Notes under the pieces: model-generated
Database searches by the model: none
What the model saw: the letters and a program-made list of their open reading frames with translations, nothing else
Told to the model about the DNA's origin: nothing
In this document: piece by piece, positions 1 through 8,714 of the stretch
Numbering within the stretch: position 1 is the stretch's first letter
Layout: each line of letters begins with the position of its first letter
Program-made: the position numbers and the translations under genes
DNA from: JAJDTT01 sp022827025
GTDB taxonomy: Bacteria > Acidobacteriota > UBA6911 > RPQK01 > JAJDTT01
NCBI GenBank assembly: GCA_965203535.1
Contig: OZ241897.1
Location: forward strand, 2,418,001 to 2,482,000
Length of the DNA stretch: 64,000 nt
Direction of reading: 5' to 3'

Positions 1-1349
1 TCCAGGTCCAGCCCCGCCATCCCGAAGGCGGCATCCCCCATGATGTGGATCACGTCCTTCTCGGGAGCCGCCAGCTTGGCCCCCAGCGCCAGTCCCAGGC
101 CGTAGCCCAACTGGGTGGACTTGCCCCATCCGATGTAGCCGCGGGGAGCGACGGCCGGCCAGAAGGGGACCAACTGGTCCCGGGGAAAGCCCGAATCGTG
201 GGTGGCGATGGCGTTGGCCGGGTCCACGGCACGGATCACCTCCCTGAAGACGCGGTAAGGACTGATGGGGACCTCGTCCGACTCGAAATGGGGGCGCCAT
301 TCGGCCACGAAGTCCGCCCGGACCCGGGCGATCTCCGCCGCCACCCCCTGCTCGTCCTCCCGCCCGCCGGCGCCGATCTGGCGCTGGACCTCCTGAATGA
401 TCTGCCGCAGGACGACCTTGGCGTCGCCGATGGCGCCGTAGTCGACGGCGTGGTCCTTGTTCAGGTCCTCGGGACAGTTGGTGAGCTGGGCCAGGGGGAC
501 GCCCACCGGAACCGGCCCGTTGAAGACCGAGTGGGTGAAGCTGGTGCCGGCGCCCAGGATGAAGTCGGTCTTGCGGAGAAAGTGGTCGACCATGAGCGTG
601 CTGGTGTGGCCCGCCGTTCCCAGGGCCAGGGGATGGTTCTCGGGGAACGCGCTCTTCCCGGCCAGGGAGGTGAGCACCGGGATGTGGATCAACTCCGCCA
701 GCTCCACCAGCTCGGGCGTGGCCTCGGCGTAGAGGGACCCCTGGCCGGCGTTGATGACGGGACAGTCGGCGGCCAGCATGGCCCGGACCAGGTCCCGCAC
801 TTCGTCCGGGTCCGCCGCCGATCGGTGCTTGCGCACGGGTGTGTAGTCGAGCTCGCCCGGGTACTCCTCGGTCCCCACGTCGTCGGGGATCTCCAGCAGG
901 ACCGGTCCGGGACGTCCGTGCTTGAGCAGGGTGAAGGCGTAGCGCAACATCTCTGGGAGCCGCTCCACCATGTTGCAGTTCCGCGTGTACTTGGTGACCC
1001 CGTGGTACTGATCGCAGGAGGCGAAGTCGGGATGGACCTGCATCCGCCTCCTGGGAGCCCCTCCCGGAAAGAGAAGGATGGGAACCGAGTCGGCGAAGGC
1101 CTGGGCCACGCCGCCGTAGGCGTTCTCGGCCCCGGGGCCCCTCTGCATGGTGAATATGCCGATCCGGTTCCCGTTGCGGACGCGGCTGAAACCGTCGGCC
1201 ATGTTGACCCCGGCGCGCTCCTGCCGGGTGATGATGGGACGGATGCCCTCCTTGGCCACGGCGTCGATGAGCTTCTGTTCCGGGAAGGCGGCGATCCATT
1301 CCACACCTTCCAATTTAAGGATCTTGGCGATCACGGAGTTACCGTTCAT
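1..1349 (-). CDS. Thiamine-diphosphate-dependent enzyme, acetolactate-synthase-like (3' end outside window)
   Basis: Member of the ThDP decarboxylase/ligase superfamily (acetolactate synthase, benzoylformate or sulfopyruvate decarboxylase type); the substrate cannot be told from sequence. The N-terminal PYR domain carries the cofactor-activating Glu (E44 in TRQERAG). The gene leaves the window inside the PP domain, at a GDAAFGM motif that matches the Mg-ThDP GDG signature. The start is the ATG at 1347-1349, with an AGGAGG Shine-Dalgarno just upstream. That start overlaps the end of the upstream hydrolase remnant by 11 bases. A second ThDP enzyme of the same superfamily lies at 28888-30525. 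The family assignment is firm; the reaction is unknown. Confidence 0.85.
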   Translation of the reverse strand, partial: MNGNSVIAKILKLEGVEWIAAFPEQKLIDAVAKEGIRPIITRQERAGVNMADGFSRVRNGNRIGIFTMQRGPGAENAYGGVAQAFADSVPILLFPGGAPRRRMQVHPDFASCDQYHGVTKYTRNCNMVERLPEMLRYAFTLLKHGRPGPVLLEIPDDVGTEEYPGELDYTPVRKHRSAADPDEVRDLVRAMLAADCPVINAGQGSLYAEATPELVELAELIHIPVLTSLAGKSAFPENHPLALGTAGHTSTLMVDHFLRKTDFILGAGTSFTHSVFNGPVPVGVPLAQLTNCPEDLNKDHAVDYGAIGDAKVVLRQIIQEVQRQIGAGGREDEQGVAAEIARVRADFVAEWRPHFESDEVPISPYRVFREVIRAVDPANAIATHDSGFPRDQLVPFWPAVAPRGYIGWGKSTQLGYGLGLALGAKLAAPEKDVIHIMGDAAFGMAGLDL

Positions 1350-1776
1350 TGACTTTCTCCTCCTCGATTTGAGACGCCTGCCGTAGAAGCCACTGGGTTG
1401 CGTGACGATAGGCTCCTTCCGGGACCCGGTGGCTCCATCCCTTCAACCCTTCCGGTTCCCCAGGCCGGACATCGCGGCCGTGACCGAGCAGGTCCAGGGA
1501 AACACAGAGGAATCCATGCTCCAACAACTGCCTGCAACAGCGGTTGTAGATGGGATGGGTCAGGCTGGCTTCCAGCGAAAGGGCAAAGACAAAGAGCGTC
1601 GGCGAGGGACTGCCGGATCCGGTTCGCAGATAGCCGTATCGAACACCTTCTTCGGTGGAGGCCAGGATGGGAGCTGCCGGGGTTGTGGACGGTCGCCGTT
1701 CCGAAGACCCCCGGGAGCCGGGCATGAGACTCGTGAACGAAATCGAGGTGATCAGGAGCGCGGCCCCAACCCGCAT
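1339..1776 (-). pseudogene. Truncated alpha/beta-hydrolase (N-terminal part only)
   Basis: A 145-residue open frame. It starts with a hydrophobic signal-like segment (MRVGAALLITSISF), then shows the first half of an alpha/beta-hydrolase fold: a strand of the type PTLFVFALSLE, then a CVSLDLLGHG segment and an EPEGLKGW segment. It stops before any nucleophile elbow (GxSxG) or catalytic His could occur. Family members are normally 250-350 residues. The last codons read through the ribosome-binding site of the ThDP gene and end 11 bases inside it, as expected after a deletion that joined the 5' half of a hydrolase gene to its neighbour. Probably not functional as an enzyme. Confidence 0.6.
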
Positions 1777-2267
1777 GAAGTGTCCCCAGTAGCCAAGGAT
1801 GGACGCTTCACGCTGAAAACGCGCCACTTCGGCGCCGCACCCATCGGGCACATTATCGGGAGGTCCGCCGGGGCGGTCAACCGCTGGAGCAAAGGGCTTG
1901 CCCTGCCCTTTCCCCACATTGTGCGCCGGGTGCATCAGCCTGGGTCTGATTTCATTCATCGTTCGTCTCGGAGAACGAAGCCCAGACACATGCCGTAGAG
2001 GGTGACATCCGATTTCCCCATGCCGGCTTGATAACAAACTCAGCACAAAATAGTCAGCCCTCCCGGCACATTTCTGAATTGTTGACATGAGATGGTCCTG
2101 CCGATCGTGGGGATGAAAGGACGCGCGTTGGGATGAGGGGATCAGCGTCGCGATGAGGAACGGACGATCAAGATGAGGATTCCGGAAACGCTCGGAAGAG
2201 TGGCGGATCGTTGCGAAACGCGCCGGGCACGGGCTAGACTAATATTTGTGAACGGAAGGAGGACAGT
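1777..2267. other. Intergenic stretch with no recognisable gene
   Basis: The minus-strand frame of the hydrolase remnant stays open to about 2088, but the extra N-terminal residues look non-protein-like (Pro/Arg-rich, no family features). No RNA gene, promoter or repeat stands out. The last bases before 2268 hold the GGAGG ribosome-binding site of the next gene. Confidence 0.5.
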
Positions 2268-2717
2268 ATGGCCCTCGTGAAACTGGTTCCGATCACGCTT
2301 TCCATGGTGGCTCTTCCCTTGCTGCTCTGGGACACCGCAGGTGCACAGGCTTCTCTGCCGATCGGTGGCGAAGTGACGGCGACCCAGGAACTCCAATTGC
2401 ACGAAACGACGCCGAGAAGAATCTGGCCCTTGTCGTTTGTCGTGTGGGGCGCTAAACCGATCCCGGACAAAGTCTCCCGCGGAGACTCGCTCACGATCAA
2501 AGAAGAAAAAAAGATCCATGACCTCTGGCGAACGCCCTCCAGATGGGTGCTGGTTGAAATTAAAAAAGAGGACGGCAAAAAAACCCAAGGGTGGGTCGCG
2601 GCCGAGGACGACAACTGGTTCCAAATTGGGGACGGTTCCGGACTTGGCCAGACCCCCGACAATTCGCCTGGGGCTCGAGCATCAACACCCATCCCATCCG
2701 CCGCTCCGCAAAACTGA
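2268..2717 (+). CDS. Small secreted hypothetical protein
   Basis: 149 residues. The N-terminus is a clear Sec signal peptide (hydrophobic VPITLSMVALPLLLW, then Ala-Gly-Ala-Gln-Ala for cleavage near residue 27). The mature part is polar and Lys/Trp-rich, with an FVVWG segment and the alternating pattern WVLVEIKKEDGKKTQGWV, which resembles a small beta-barrel (SH3-like) fold; that fold is a guess. The Pro/Ser/Ala-rich tail looks disordered. The start is supported by GGAGGAC a few bases upstream of ATG. No family recognised. The following open frame (2757-3050) has no start of its own. Confidence 0.6.
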   Translation: MALVKLVPITLSMVALPLLLWDTAGAQASLPIGGEVTATQELQLHETTPRRIWPLSFVVWGAKPIPDKVSRGDSLTIKEEKKIHDLWRTPSRWVLVEIKKEDGKKTQGWVAAEDDNWFQIGDGSGLGQTPDNSPGARASTPIPSAAPQN

Positions 2718-2756
2718 GACCGAGTCTGGATCAGAGGAGGCACAGTCAGGGTGGAT

Positions 2757-3050
2757 TGACGGTCCGATCTCATCGAGCTGGCACTACTTGCCACGTCCTA
2801 CTTCGCGGGCATCTGCTTACGACACAAGGTGCTACGACACCCGAAAGCACCGCCGTTGGGGCACCAGTTCCTTCTCGGAATATTTCTTTTTCTCTTTGTC
2901 CAGGCACTCATGTTCCCGGTTATTACAATGGCCCTACAACAGCCCGGCCTTGCACCGGTGCTCACCGTTCTCGGCCTCACGATGGAACAGGGATTTTTCT
3001 TCAACGAGGGGTTCGCCCGTTTTTGTCGGGACCGTGGACTGACCCTCTGA
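2757..3050 (+). pseudogene. Remnant of a small two-TM membrane protein
   Basis: This frame encodes a protein-like sequence with two hydrophobic helices, one around LIELALLATSYFAGICL and one around FLLGIFLFLFVQALMFPV, then a soluble tail ending in ARFCRDRGLTL. It has no ATG near its beginning. An in-frame TGA lies just upstream, and the first possible start (GTG at 2829) would cut away the first helix. It may be a decayed gene, or one using a rare start. No family recognised. The 140 bases after it up to 3191 hold nothing I can name. Confidence 0.3.
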
Positions 3051-3191
3051 GCCGATCATCGCCGATTCCCCAATGAGCTAATCCTCGGCGGGTGCACCGA
3101 GTCGCGATTGAGACACTCAGGAGGGATTGATATGTACGATGTAGTTCGGGAAAAGGACAGGTATTGACCGGTCGATACGACCGGAATCTCG

Positions 3192-3482
3192 TCACAGAGC
3201 AAAAAGCTTGACGAAAGCCACAGCTATCGTGGCCGCGAGTCCCATGCCTCCGGCGACACCACCGAGGACCCAGGACTTCGTGGCCATGTGTTTCATCTCA
3301 GTCTCAAGACGGACAAGTCTGATTTCAAATCCATCAAACCGAGATTCCACCTTGTCGAATCGGACCTCCAGATGATCGAACCGGGTCTCCAAATTGTCGA
3401 ACCTCGTTTCCAGGCGCTCGAATCGCCGGTCGATTGCATTCATCTGAGCATCGAAGTCCTTTTTCTCAAGATATTCGTTCAT
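3192..3482 (-). CDS. Coiled-coil protein with C-terminal membrane anchor
   Basis: 96 residues. Residues 10-65 are heptad-like repeats of the type RFDNLETRFDHLEVRFDKVE, a long amphipathic coiled coil. They are followed by a glycine/alanine-rich transmembrane helix (VLGGVAGGMGLAATIAVAF) at the extreme C-terminus. The topology is like the XhlA/hemolysin-associated and DUF1640-type families, which are short coiled coils tethered to a membrane. It is the mirror image of the five N-terminally anchored TM/coiled-coil proteins at 8.0-11.5 kb. No neighbour suggests a partner. Function unknown. Confidence 0.65.
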   Translation of the reverse strand: MNEYLEKKDFDAQMNAIDRRFERLETRFDNLETRFDHLEVRFDKVESRFDGFEIRLVRLETEMKHMATKSWVLGGVAGGMGLAATIAVAFVKLFAL

Positions 3483-3626
3483 GCCCCTGCCATTCCCATG
3501 CGATGACGACTCGACGTAGTTCGCAGTCTATCATGAGGACCTACCCAACCGAGATCGACCTTTTCGGCAATTGGCCGGTGAAGAACGGCTTGCCGGGGCA
3601 CCTCGGGAAAGCCGGGACTTACCGGA

Positions 3627-3920
3627 TCAATCCGCCCTGATGCCCATGTTGGTGAAAGTGCAATGGATCATGGAGCCGACATCCCCGCTGGGATCGTCGA
3701 TGAGCACGACTTTGTATGAACGCTCGTCCCAGGCGCAGTACATGGATGCCGGGAGGCCGTCCAATCGATTCCAGGACCGAAAAAATCCGATGGTCACCTT
3801 CCAGACACTCTTCTCGTCGTCGTATACCACCTCTTCGACCCCCACGTGACTGATATCTTCCCCGGCAAAGAATTCCGCAACGCAGTGCCGGGCCTTTTCC
3901 ACCGCTTCTCTCACATCCAT
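3627..3920 (-). CDS. Hypothetical protein, small alpha/beta type
   Basis: 97 residues starting MDVREAVEKAR. The ATG at 3918-3920 is chosen because AGGAGG lies six bases upstream; longer upstream frames run into the repeat at 3972-4070. The protein has an N-terminal helix, then regular beta-like segments (VGVEEVVYDDE, VWKVTIGFFRSW, SYKVVLIDDPSGDVGSM), which suggests a compact cytoplasmic domain. No signal peptide or membrane helix. I do not recognise the family. It looks like a complete, intact small gene transcribed alone. Confidence 0.6.
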   Translation of the reverse strand: MDVREAVEKARHCVAEFFAGEDISHVGVEEVVYDDEKSVWKVTIGFFRSWNRLDGLPASMYCAWDERSYKVVLIDDPSGDVGSMIHCTFTNMGIRAD

Positions 3921-3971
3921 CCGGACCTCCTCTTCCATGATGCTCACGATATCCGCTCCTGCTCTGTTTAC

Positions 3972-4070
3972 CGCCCGTGGTGAAAGTCCCGCGAGCACCG
4001 GGACCGTTCCTGCGCCCGCCGGGACGCAGGGACGGTCGAATGCCGTGATGACTTTTGCCACGGGCTGTTG
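3972..4070. repeat. Short terminal-inverted-repeat element, copy A
   Basis: About 99 bp bounded by imperfect inverted repeats (GCCCGTGG... at 3973 and ...CCACGGGC ending 4065). Its reverse complement matches 24377-24526 along the whole length except for a block of about 46 bases missing here. The left part also matches 52117-52185. See the findings for the comparison. Confidence 0.75.
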
Positions 4071-4172
4071 AGACCTGCCTTTACTTCAACGCCGCCCACT
4101 CAAAAACTACTAGCGTGAAATCTTCTCCTGTGGCCCATCTTCGAGGCGGCATAGTAGACTGGTCGCCGGAAA

Positions 4173-6671
4173 ATGCAGTCATTGAGCGCCCTGAATTCCA
4201 TCTATCCCCCGGAGCGGGTCCTCTCGGGTCCGGCCCAGGTGGCTCCCTACGAATCGGATGCGCTGACGGCGTTTCGGGAGCGGCCGTTGGCCGTGGTCCT
4301 GGCCGAGTCCCAGGAGGAGGTGATCGAGACGGTCCGCCTCTGCCATCGGGAGAACCTGCCCTTCGTGGCGCGAGGCAGCGGCACCAGCCTGTCGGGCGGA
4401 TCGCTCCCGATCCGGGAGGGCATCATCATCGGGCTCAATCGCCTCAACCGGGTCCTGGAGTTGGATCCGGCGGAGCGGTGCGCCGTGGTGGAACCGGGAG
4501 TCATCAACCTGGACCTGAGCGCGCTGGGCGCTCCCCACGGGCTCTACTACGCTCCCGACCCCTCGAGCCAGTCCATCTGCACCATCGGCGGCAACGTGGC
4601 CTTCAACTCCGGCGGCGCCCATTGCCTGCGCCACGGCATGACCAGCAACCATGTCCTGGGCCTGAAGGCGGTGCTGCCCGACGGCGCGGTGGTGGAACTG
4701 GGGAGCAAGAGCCTGGAGGGGGTGGGACCGGACCTCACCGGGTTCTTCGTGGGTTCGGAGGGGCTCTTCGGCATCGCCCTGGAGATCACGGTCCGGCTGA
4801 TCCCGAAACCCGAGTCGTACAAGACGATCCTGGCCGCCTACAGCAGTCTGGAGGCCGCCGGGGACGCCGTGGCCCAGGTGGTGGCCACGGGACTCCTTCC
4901 GGGCGCCATGGAGATCATGGACCACCTGGCCATCGAGGCGGCGGAGGCCGCCGTCCACGCCGGCTACCCGCAGTCGGCCACCGCCCTTCTCATCGTGGAG
5001 CTGGAAGGGGAAGCCGCCGAGGTGGAGGCCGAGTTCCAGCTCCTGGAGCCGGTGATTCGCGCTTCCGGCGCCTTCGAGATCCGCGTCGCCCGGGACGAGG
5101 GAGAGCGATTGCGGATCTGGAAGGGGCGCAAGAGCGCGTTCTCGGCGGTGGGACGGCTCAGCCCCGACTACATCGTCCAGGACGGGGTGGTTCCCCGGAA
5201 GCAACTGGGCTCCGCCCTGGCCGAAATCGAGATGCTGGGACGGAAGCATGGGATCCGGGTGGCCAACGTGTTTCACGCCGGGGACGGGAATCTCCATCCC
5301 CTGATCCTGTTCGACGGCACCGAGGCGGGCGCCCTGGAGAAGGCGGAGGAACTGGCCGGAGACATCCTGCAGATGTGCATTCGCAGGGGCGGCTCCATCA
5401 CCGGCGAGCACGGCGTGGGCATGGAGAAGCGCGAATACCTGGCCCACATGTTCGCACCCACCGACATGGAGGTCATGAAGCGGATGCGGCGGTCCATCGA
5501 CCCGCTGGAGATCGCCAACCGGCGCAAGATGTTCCCCGACGAGAACGGACACGGGCGCGTCTCCGCTCCCGAGATCACCCGCTCGGGCAATAGCGCGGGG
5601 ACGACGCTGCGACCGGGGTCGTTCCGGGAGGTGCGGCAGGCCGTCGCGGATCACGCGCGCATCCGGCCGCGCGGCGGCGGCACCAAGCCGGCTCTTTCCC
5701 GGCCGCCCGGGGGAGTCGCCTCTCTGGACCTGAGCGGTCTGTCCGGCATCGTGGAGTACGAACCGGAGGAGTACACCTTCACGGCTCTGGCGGGCACTCC
5801 GGTAGCCGAAGTCCAGGAGAGACTGGCCCGGGAGGGACAGTACCTGCCCTTCGATCCGGTGTTGGCGCGGGCCGGAGCCACGCTCGGCGGGACGGTGGCG
5901 GCGGGGACCGGCGGCTCGGGACGTTACCGCTACGGCGGGATCCGAGATTTTCTCCTGGGGATCCGATTCGTCAGCGGCCGCGCCGAGTTGGTGAGGGGCG
6001 GCAGCCGCGTGGTCAAGAACGCGGCCGGATTCGATCTTCCCAAGCTCATGGTCGGCAGCCTGGGACGCTTGGGAGTCCTGGTGGAAATGACTTTCAAGGT
6101 TTTTCCTCTCGCACAGCGCTGGCTGACCCTGGAGGCGTCGCTGCCGGGCCTCCCCGAGGCGCTGGAGGCGATACGGCGTCTGCGGGCCGCTCCCCTGGAT
6201 CTGGCGGCGGTCGACCTGGAGCCTCCGGGGCGACTGCTCGTGCGGGTCGGAGGGCGAAGGGAGTCGGTCGGCCCACGCCTGGAGCGGGTTCGAGAGTTGG
6301 TGGGGCACGGCGCGGAACTGCAGGGGCAGGAGGAGCGGGACCATTGGGATGCGGTCCGGGAATTCGACTGGGTCCCGGCCGATTGGAACCTGATGAAGGT
6401 GCCCATGACCACGGGCCGAATCGAAAAGCTGGAAGAGAATCTGACGTCCGTCCCGTTCCGGACCCGCTACTGTGCCGGCGGGAGTTTGGCCTGGCTGGCC
6501 TGGTCAGGGCCATTGGACCCCGTGGATCGGGCGTTGGCCCATTTGGATCTCACCGGACTCGTGATCCGGGGAAACGGAGACACGGCTCGCCCGGGCCGAA
6601 CGCGGGACCAGGTCTTCTCCATGAGGATTCGGGGGGCCCTCGATCCGGACGGGCGTTTTTCGGAGGCATAG
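4173..6671 (+). CDS. glcD: Glycolate oxidase GlcD-GlcE fusion (FAD-linked oxidase)
   Basis: 832 residues. Residues 1-460 are GlcD: FAD-binding PCMH domain with ARGSGTSLSGG near residue 68, and the FAD-oxidase C-domain with NVFHAGDGNLHPL and the TGEHGVGMEKR signature. Residues 490-830 repeat the PCMH module as in GlcE (RPRGGGTKP, GATLGGTVAAGTGGSGRYRYG, VVKNAAGFDLPKL). Together with GlcF it oxidises glycolate to glyoxylate at the membrane; D-lactate or another 2-hydroxyacid is also possible. GlcD and GlcE are usually separate proteins. Here one continuous frame joins them through a short linker (GRVSAPEITRSG). The glcF start codon follows the stop directly. Confidence 0.92.
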   Translation: MQSLSALNSIYPPERVLSGPAQVAPYESDALTAFRERPLAVVLAESQEEVIETVRLCHRENLPFVARGSGTSLSGGSLPIREGIIIGLNRLNRVLELDPAERCAVVEPGVINLDLSALGAPHGLYYAPDPSSQSICTIGGNVAFNSGGAHCLRHGMTSNHVLGLKAVLPDGAVVELGSKSLEGVGPDLTGFFVGSEGLFGIALEITVRLIPKPESYKTILAAYSSLEAAGDAVAQVVATGLLPGAMEIMDHLAIEAAEAAVHAGYPQSATALLIVELEGEAAEVEAEFQLLEPVIRASGAFEIRVARDEGERLRIWKGRKSAFSAVGRLSPDYIVQDGVVPRKQLGSALAEIEMLGRKHGIRVANVFHAGDGNLHPLILFDGTEAGALEKAEELAGDILQMCIRRGGSITGEHGVGMEKREYLAHMFAPTDMEVMKRMRRSIDPLEIANRRKMFPDENGHGRVSAPEITRSGNSAGTTLRPGSFREVRQAVADHARIRPRGGGTKPALSRPPGGVASLDLSGLSGIVEYEPEEYTFTALAGTPVAEVQERLAREGQYLPFDPVLARAGATLGGTVAAGTGGSGRYRYGGIRDFLLGIRFVSGRAELVRGGSRVVKNAAGFDLPKLMVGSLGRLGVLVEMTFKVFPLAQRWLTLEASLPGLPEALEAIRRLRAAPLDLAAVDLEPPGRLLVRVGGRRESVGPRLERVRELVGHGAELQGQEERDHWDAVREFDWVPADWNLMKVPMTTGRIEKLEENLTSVPFRTRYCAGGSLAWLAWSGPLDPVDRALAHLDLTGLVIRGNGDTARPGRTRDQVFSMRIRGALDPDGRFSEA

Positions 6672-7934
6672 GTGCAACACAGCATCGATTCGGAACGATA
6701 TGGGCCGCAGGGCGAAGCCATGGCCCACCAGGTGAAGACGTGCGTGCACTGCGGTTTCTGCCTGCCCGTCTGTCCCACCTACAAGGACCTGGGACAGGAG
6801 ATGGACTCTCCCCGCGGCCGCATCCTGCTCATGAAGGAGATGCTGGAGGGGAGTCTCAATATTGAGGAAGGGCTCCCTTACGTGGACAAGTGCCTGGGCT
6901 GCATGGCGTGTGTCACCGCCTGCCCCTCGGGGGTCGAGTACGGCGAGTTGCTGACGCCGTTCCGGGCGCTGGCCCGGGACCGGGTCAAGGGGACTCTGCT
7001 GGATCGTCTCACCCGCCTCAGCTTTCGGCTGTTGCTACCGTTTCCTCGGCGTTTCCGAGCCGCCGCGGTTCTGGGACGCCTCGCCCGCCCGTTCACCGGG
7101 ATGCTCCCGGAGCGGATGGCCTCCATGTTGGAGTTGCTGCCCCGGAAGCTGCCGGTTTCCCCACCGCTCCCGTCCGTCTACCCGGCTCAAGGGAAGCGCC
7201 GCGCCCGTGTTGCCCTGTTGTCGGGTTGTGTGCAACAGGTGTTGTCGCCGGCCATCAACTGGGCCACGTTAAGGGTTCTGGCCCGAAACGGAGTGGAGGT
7301 CATGGTGCCCGGCGGACAGGGCTGCTGCGGTGCCCTGGCGCTGCACAACGGCGACGACGCTCAGGCCAGACATCTGGCGGCCCGGAATTTCGACGCGTTG
7401 CCCGGAGACGTGGATGCCATCATCACCAACGCCGCCGGCTGCGGGTCCGGGATCAAGGAGTATCCGCTCCTGTTCCGGGGCGATGGTCTGGAGGACAAGG
7501 CACGACGATTTTCGGCTCGCGTCCAGGACGTGAGCGTATTCCTCGACGATCTCGGGTTCGGACAGGAACCTCCACCCCTTCCGGCGGCGATGACGGTCGC
7601 CTACCACGACGCCTGCCACCTGGCCCACGCTCAAGGCATCCGGACGGCTCCCCGAAAACTCTTGGATCGGATTCCGAACCTGACTTTGATGGAGCTCATG
7701 GACGGCGAGACCTGCTGCGGCTCAGCCGGGACCTACAATCTGGAACAGCCGGAGATCGCAAACCGCTTGGGGGACAACAAGGCGGCCGTCATCGAGCGAT
7801 TACAACCGGATGCGGTGGCCGCCGGCAACGTCGGTTGCCTGATGCAGATCGAGAGCCACCTGCGACGGCGGAACAGCACGCTACCGGTGCTCCATACGGT
7901 CGAGTTGCTGGATCAAGCTTACGAATCGGCGTGA
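6672..7934 (+). CDS. glcF: Glycolate oxidase iron-sulfur subunit GlcF
   Basis: 420 residues, starting with GTG directly after the glcDE stop; GGAGG lies five bases upstream, inside glcDE. Two 4Fe-4S ferredoxin motifs lie near the N-terminus (CVHCGFCLPVCP and CLGCMACVTACP). Two CCG domains follow, with GQGCCGAL and, after YHDACHLAH, ETCCGSAGTYN, as in GlcF, LutA and heterodisulfide-reductase-type subunits. It passes electrons from the flavin subunit toward the quinone pool. Length and motif order are those of intact family members, and the tight spacing shows an operon with glcDE. Confidence 0.92.
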   Translation: MQHSIDSERYGPQGEAMAHQVKTCVHCGFCLPVCPTYKDLGQEMDSPRGRILLMKEMLEGSLNIEEGLPYVDKCLGCMACVTACPSGVEYGELLTPFRALARDRVKGTLLDRLTRLSFRLLLPFPRRFRAAAVLGRLARPFTGMLPERMASMLELLPRKLPVSPPLPSVYPAQGKRRARVALLSGCVQQVLSPAINWATLRVLARNGVEVMVPGGQGCCGALALHNGDDAQARHLAARNFDALPGDVDAIITNAAGCGSGIKEYPLLFRGDGLEDKARRFSARVQDVSVFLDDLGFGQEPPPLPAAMTVAYHDACHLAHAQGIRTAPRKLLDRIPNLTLMELMDGETCCGSAGTYNLEQPEIANRLGDNKAAVIERLQPDAVAAGNVGCLMQIESHLRRRNSTLPVLHTVELLDQAYESA

Positions 7935-7999
7935 CTCAACGGCCGCATCGGATCCTGTTGCGGCAAGAGTGGCTGATCGTCGGGGAAAAGGAAGCAGTG

Positions 8000-8365
8000 T
8001 CACGCTGCGGTGCCGCGTCCGGTCCCGACGAAGTACTCCCGCAGGACGTCGAGGGTCCCCTCGATCCGGCCCATTCGGTCCCGCAGGTCGTTGGTCTGCG
8101 ATTCCATTCGCTCCCGCACGTCGTTGGTTTGCGATTCCATTCGCTCCCGGAAGTTTCCGAACTGCATATCCATCCGGTCCCGGAGATTTCCGATCTGCGA
8201 CTCCAAACCGTCGATTCTTCCGGCCAGGCGAGACTCCATCCGATCCATCCTGGAGCCGATCCGGGATTCCAACTCCGCGCATTGGTTGCGAATCGTGCGG
8301 TCCGTGAAAAGGAACCCCAAGATGACGATGCCGGGGGTGATCCACTGGGCAAGCTCACTCAGCAT
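8000..8365 (-). CDS. Small TM/coiled-coil protein, paralogue 1
   Basis: 121 residues. One N-terminal transmembrane helix (ITPGIVILGFLFT) is followed by a long coiled coil whose seven-residue-type repeats vary on a theme (RMDRMESRLAGRIDGLESQI, then FRERMESQTNDVRERMESQT). The end is highly conserved: MGRIEGTLDVLREY. It is a close paralogue of the 95-residue protein at 8715-9002; the two share both ends and differ in the number of middle repeats. The ATG at 8363-8365 follows GAGGAACCG. It overlaps a short leader frame (8355-8429), suggesting coupled translation. Function unknown. Confidence 0.75.
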   Translation of the reverse strand: MLSELAQWITPGIVILGFLFTDRTIRNQCAELESRIGSRMDRMESRLAGRIDGLESQIGNLRDRMDMQFGNFRERMESQTNDVRERMESQTNDLRDRMGRIEGTLDVLREYFVGTGRGTAA

Positions 8366-8429
8366 CGGTTCCTCTTGCTGAAAGCATACCGCCTGTGGCA
8401 ACGATGATCCCGATGAGTTCCGAACTCAT
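8355..8429 (-). pseudogene. 24-residue leader frame, remnant of a sister TM/coiled-coil gene
   Basis: The first 11 codons (MSSELIGIIVA) and the AGGAGGAA-type ribosome-binding site just upstream match the start of the gene at 11339-11536 almost base for base. The frame then diverges and stops at TGA 8355-8357, overlapping the start of the downstream paralogue. It is either a decayed 5' end left by recombination between family members or a small leader peptide that now couples translation. Confidence 0.5.
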
Positions 8430-8532
8430 GAATTCTTCCTCCTACAGCTCGTCCTCGGCAGGTCTATGGGTCGGCAATCGATCGGGTCCATGTTGTCCGG
8501 GAACCGTCTTCGTTCCGTGCCTTGATTCTACG

Positions 8533-8583
8533 TCTCTATGGCTATAACGCTCCCGTCACAGAATCTACGTTGAAGATTCCGGG
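8533..8583 (-). promoter_or_regulatory. Conserved 5' element of TM/coiled-coil genes, copy 1
   Basis: On the plus strand this reads CTCTATGGCTATAACGCTCC, then a GTCACAGAATCTACG-like block and GATTCCGGG. The same blocks recur at 9091-9178 and 11700-11755, each time upstream of a minus-strand TM/coiled-coil gene. It could be a promoter/operator or a 5' RNA structure; neither is proven. Confidence 0.5.
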
Positions 8584-8714
8584 ACAAGAGACCATGTGCC
8601 GCAAGTAGGGGTAATCATTTTCTTCCGGCAGTCCTTTCTTCCAACATAATTGGACCCTTCCCTACTCCTGGGATAACGAAAGGGGAACAATCACCTTCTT
8701 CCCGGCAAGAAATG

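Noticed and set aside
45..1352. Plus-strand open frame of 435 codons at the window start
   Set aside because: Antisense to the ThDP-dependent enzyme, whose motifs and ribosome-binding site on the minus strand are unmistakable.
2774..2795. Second sigma-54 promoter (TGGCAC followed by TTGC)
   Set aside because: The spacing between the two blocks is two bases too short for sigma-54, and no plausible gene starts downstream.
4179..6344. Minus-strand frame of 721 codons inside the glycolate oxidase gene
   Set aside because: Shadow of glcDE; no family features, no ribosome-binding site.
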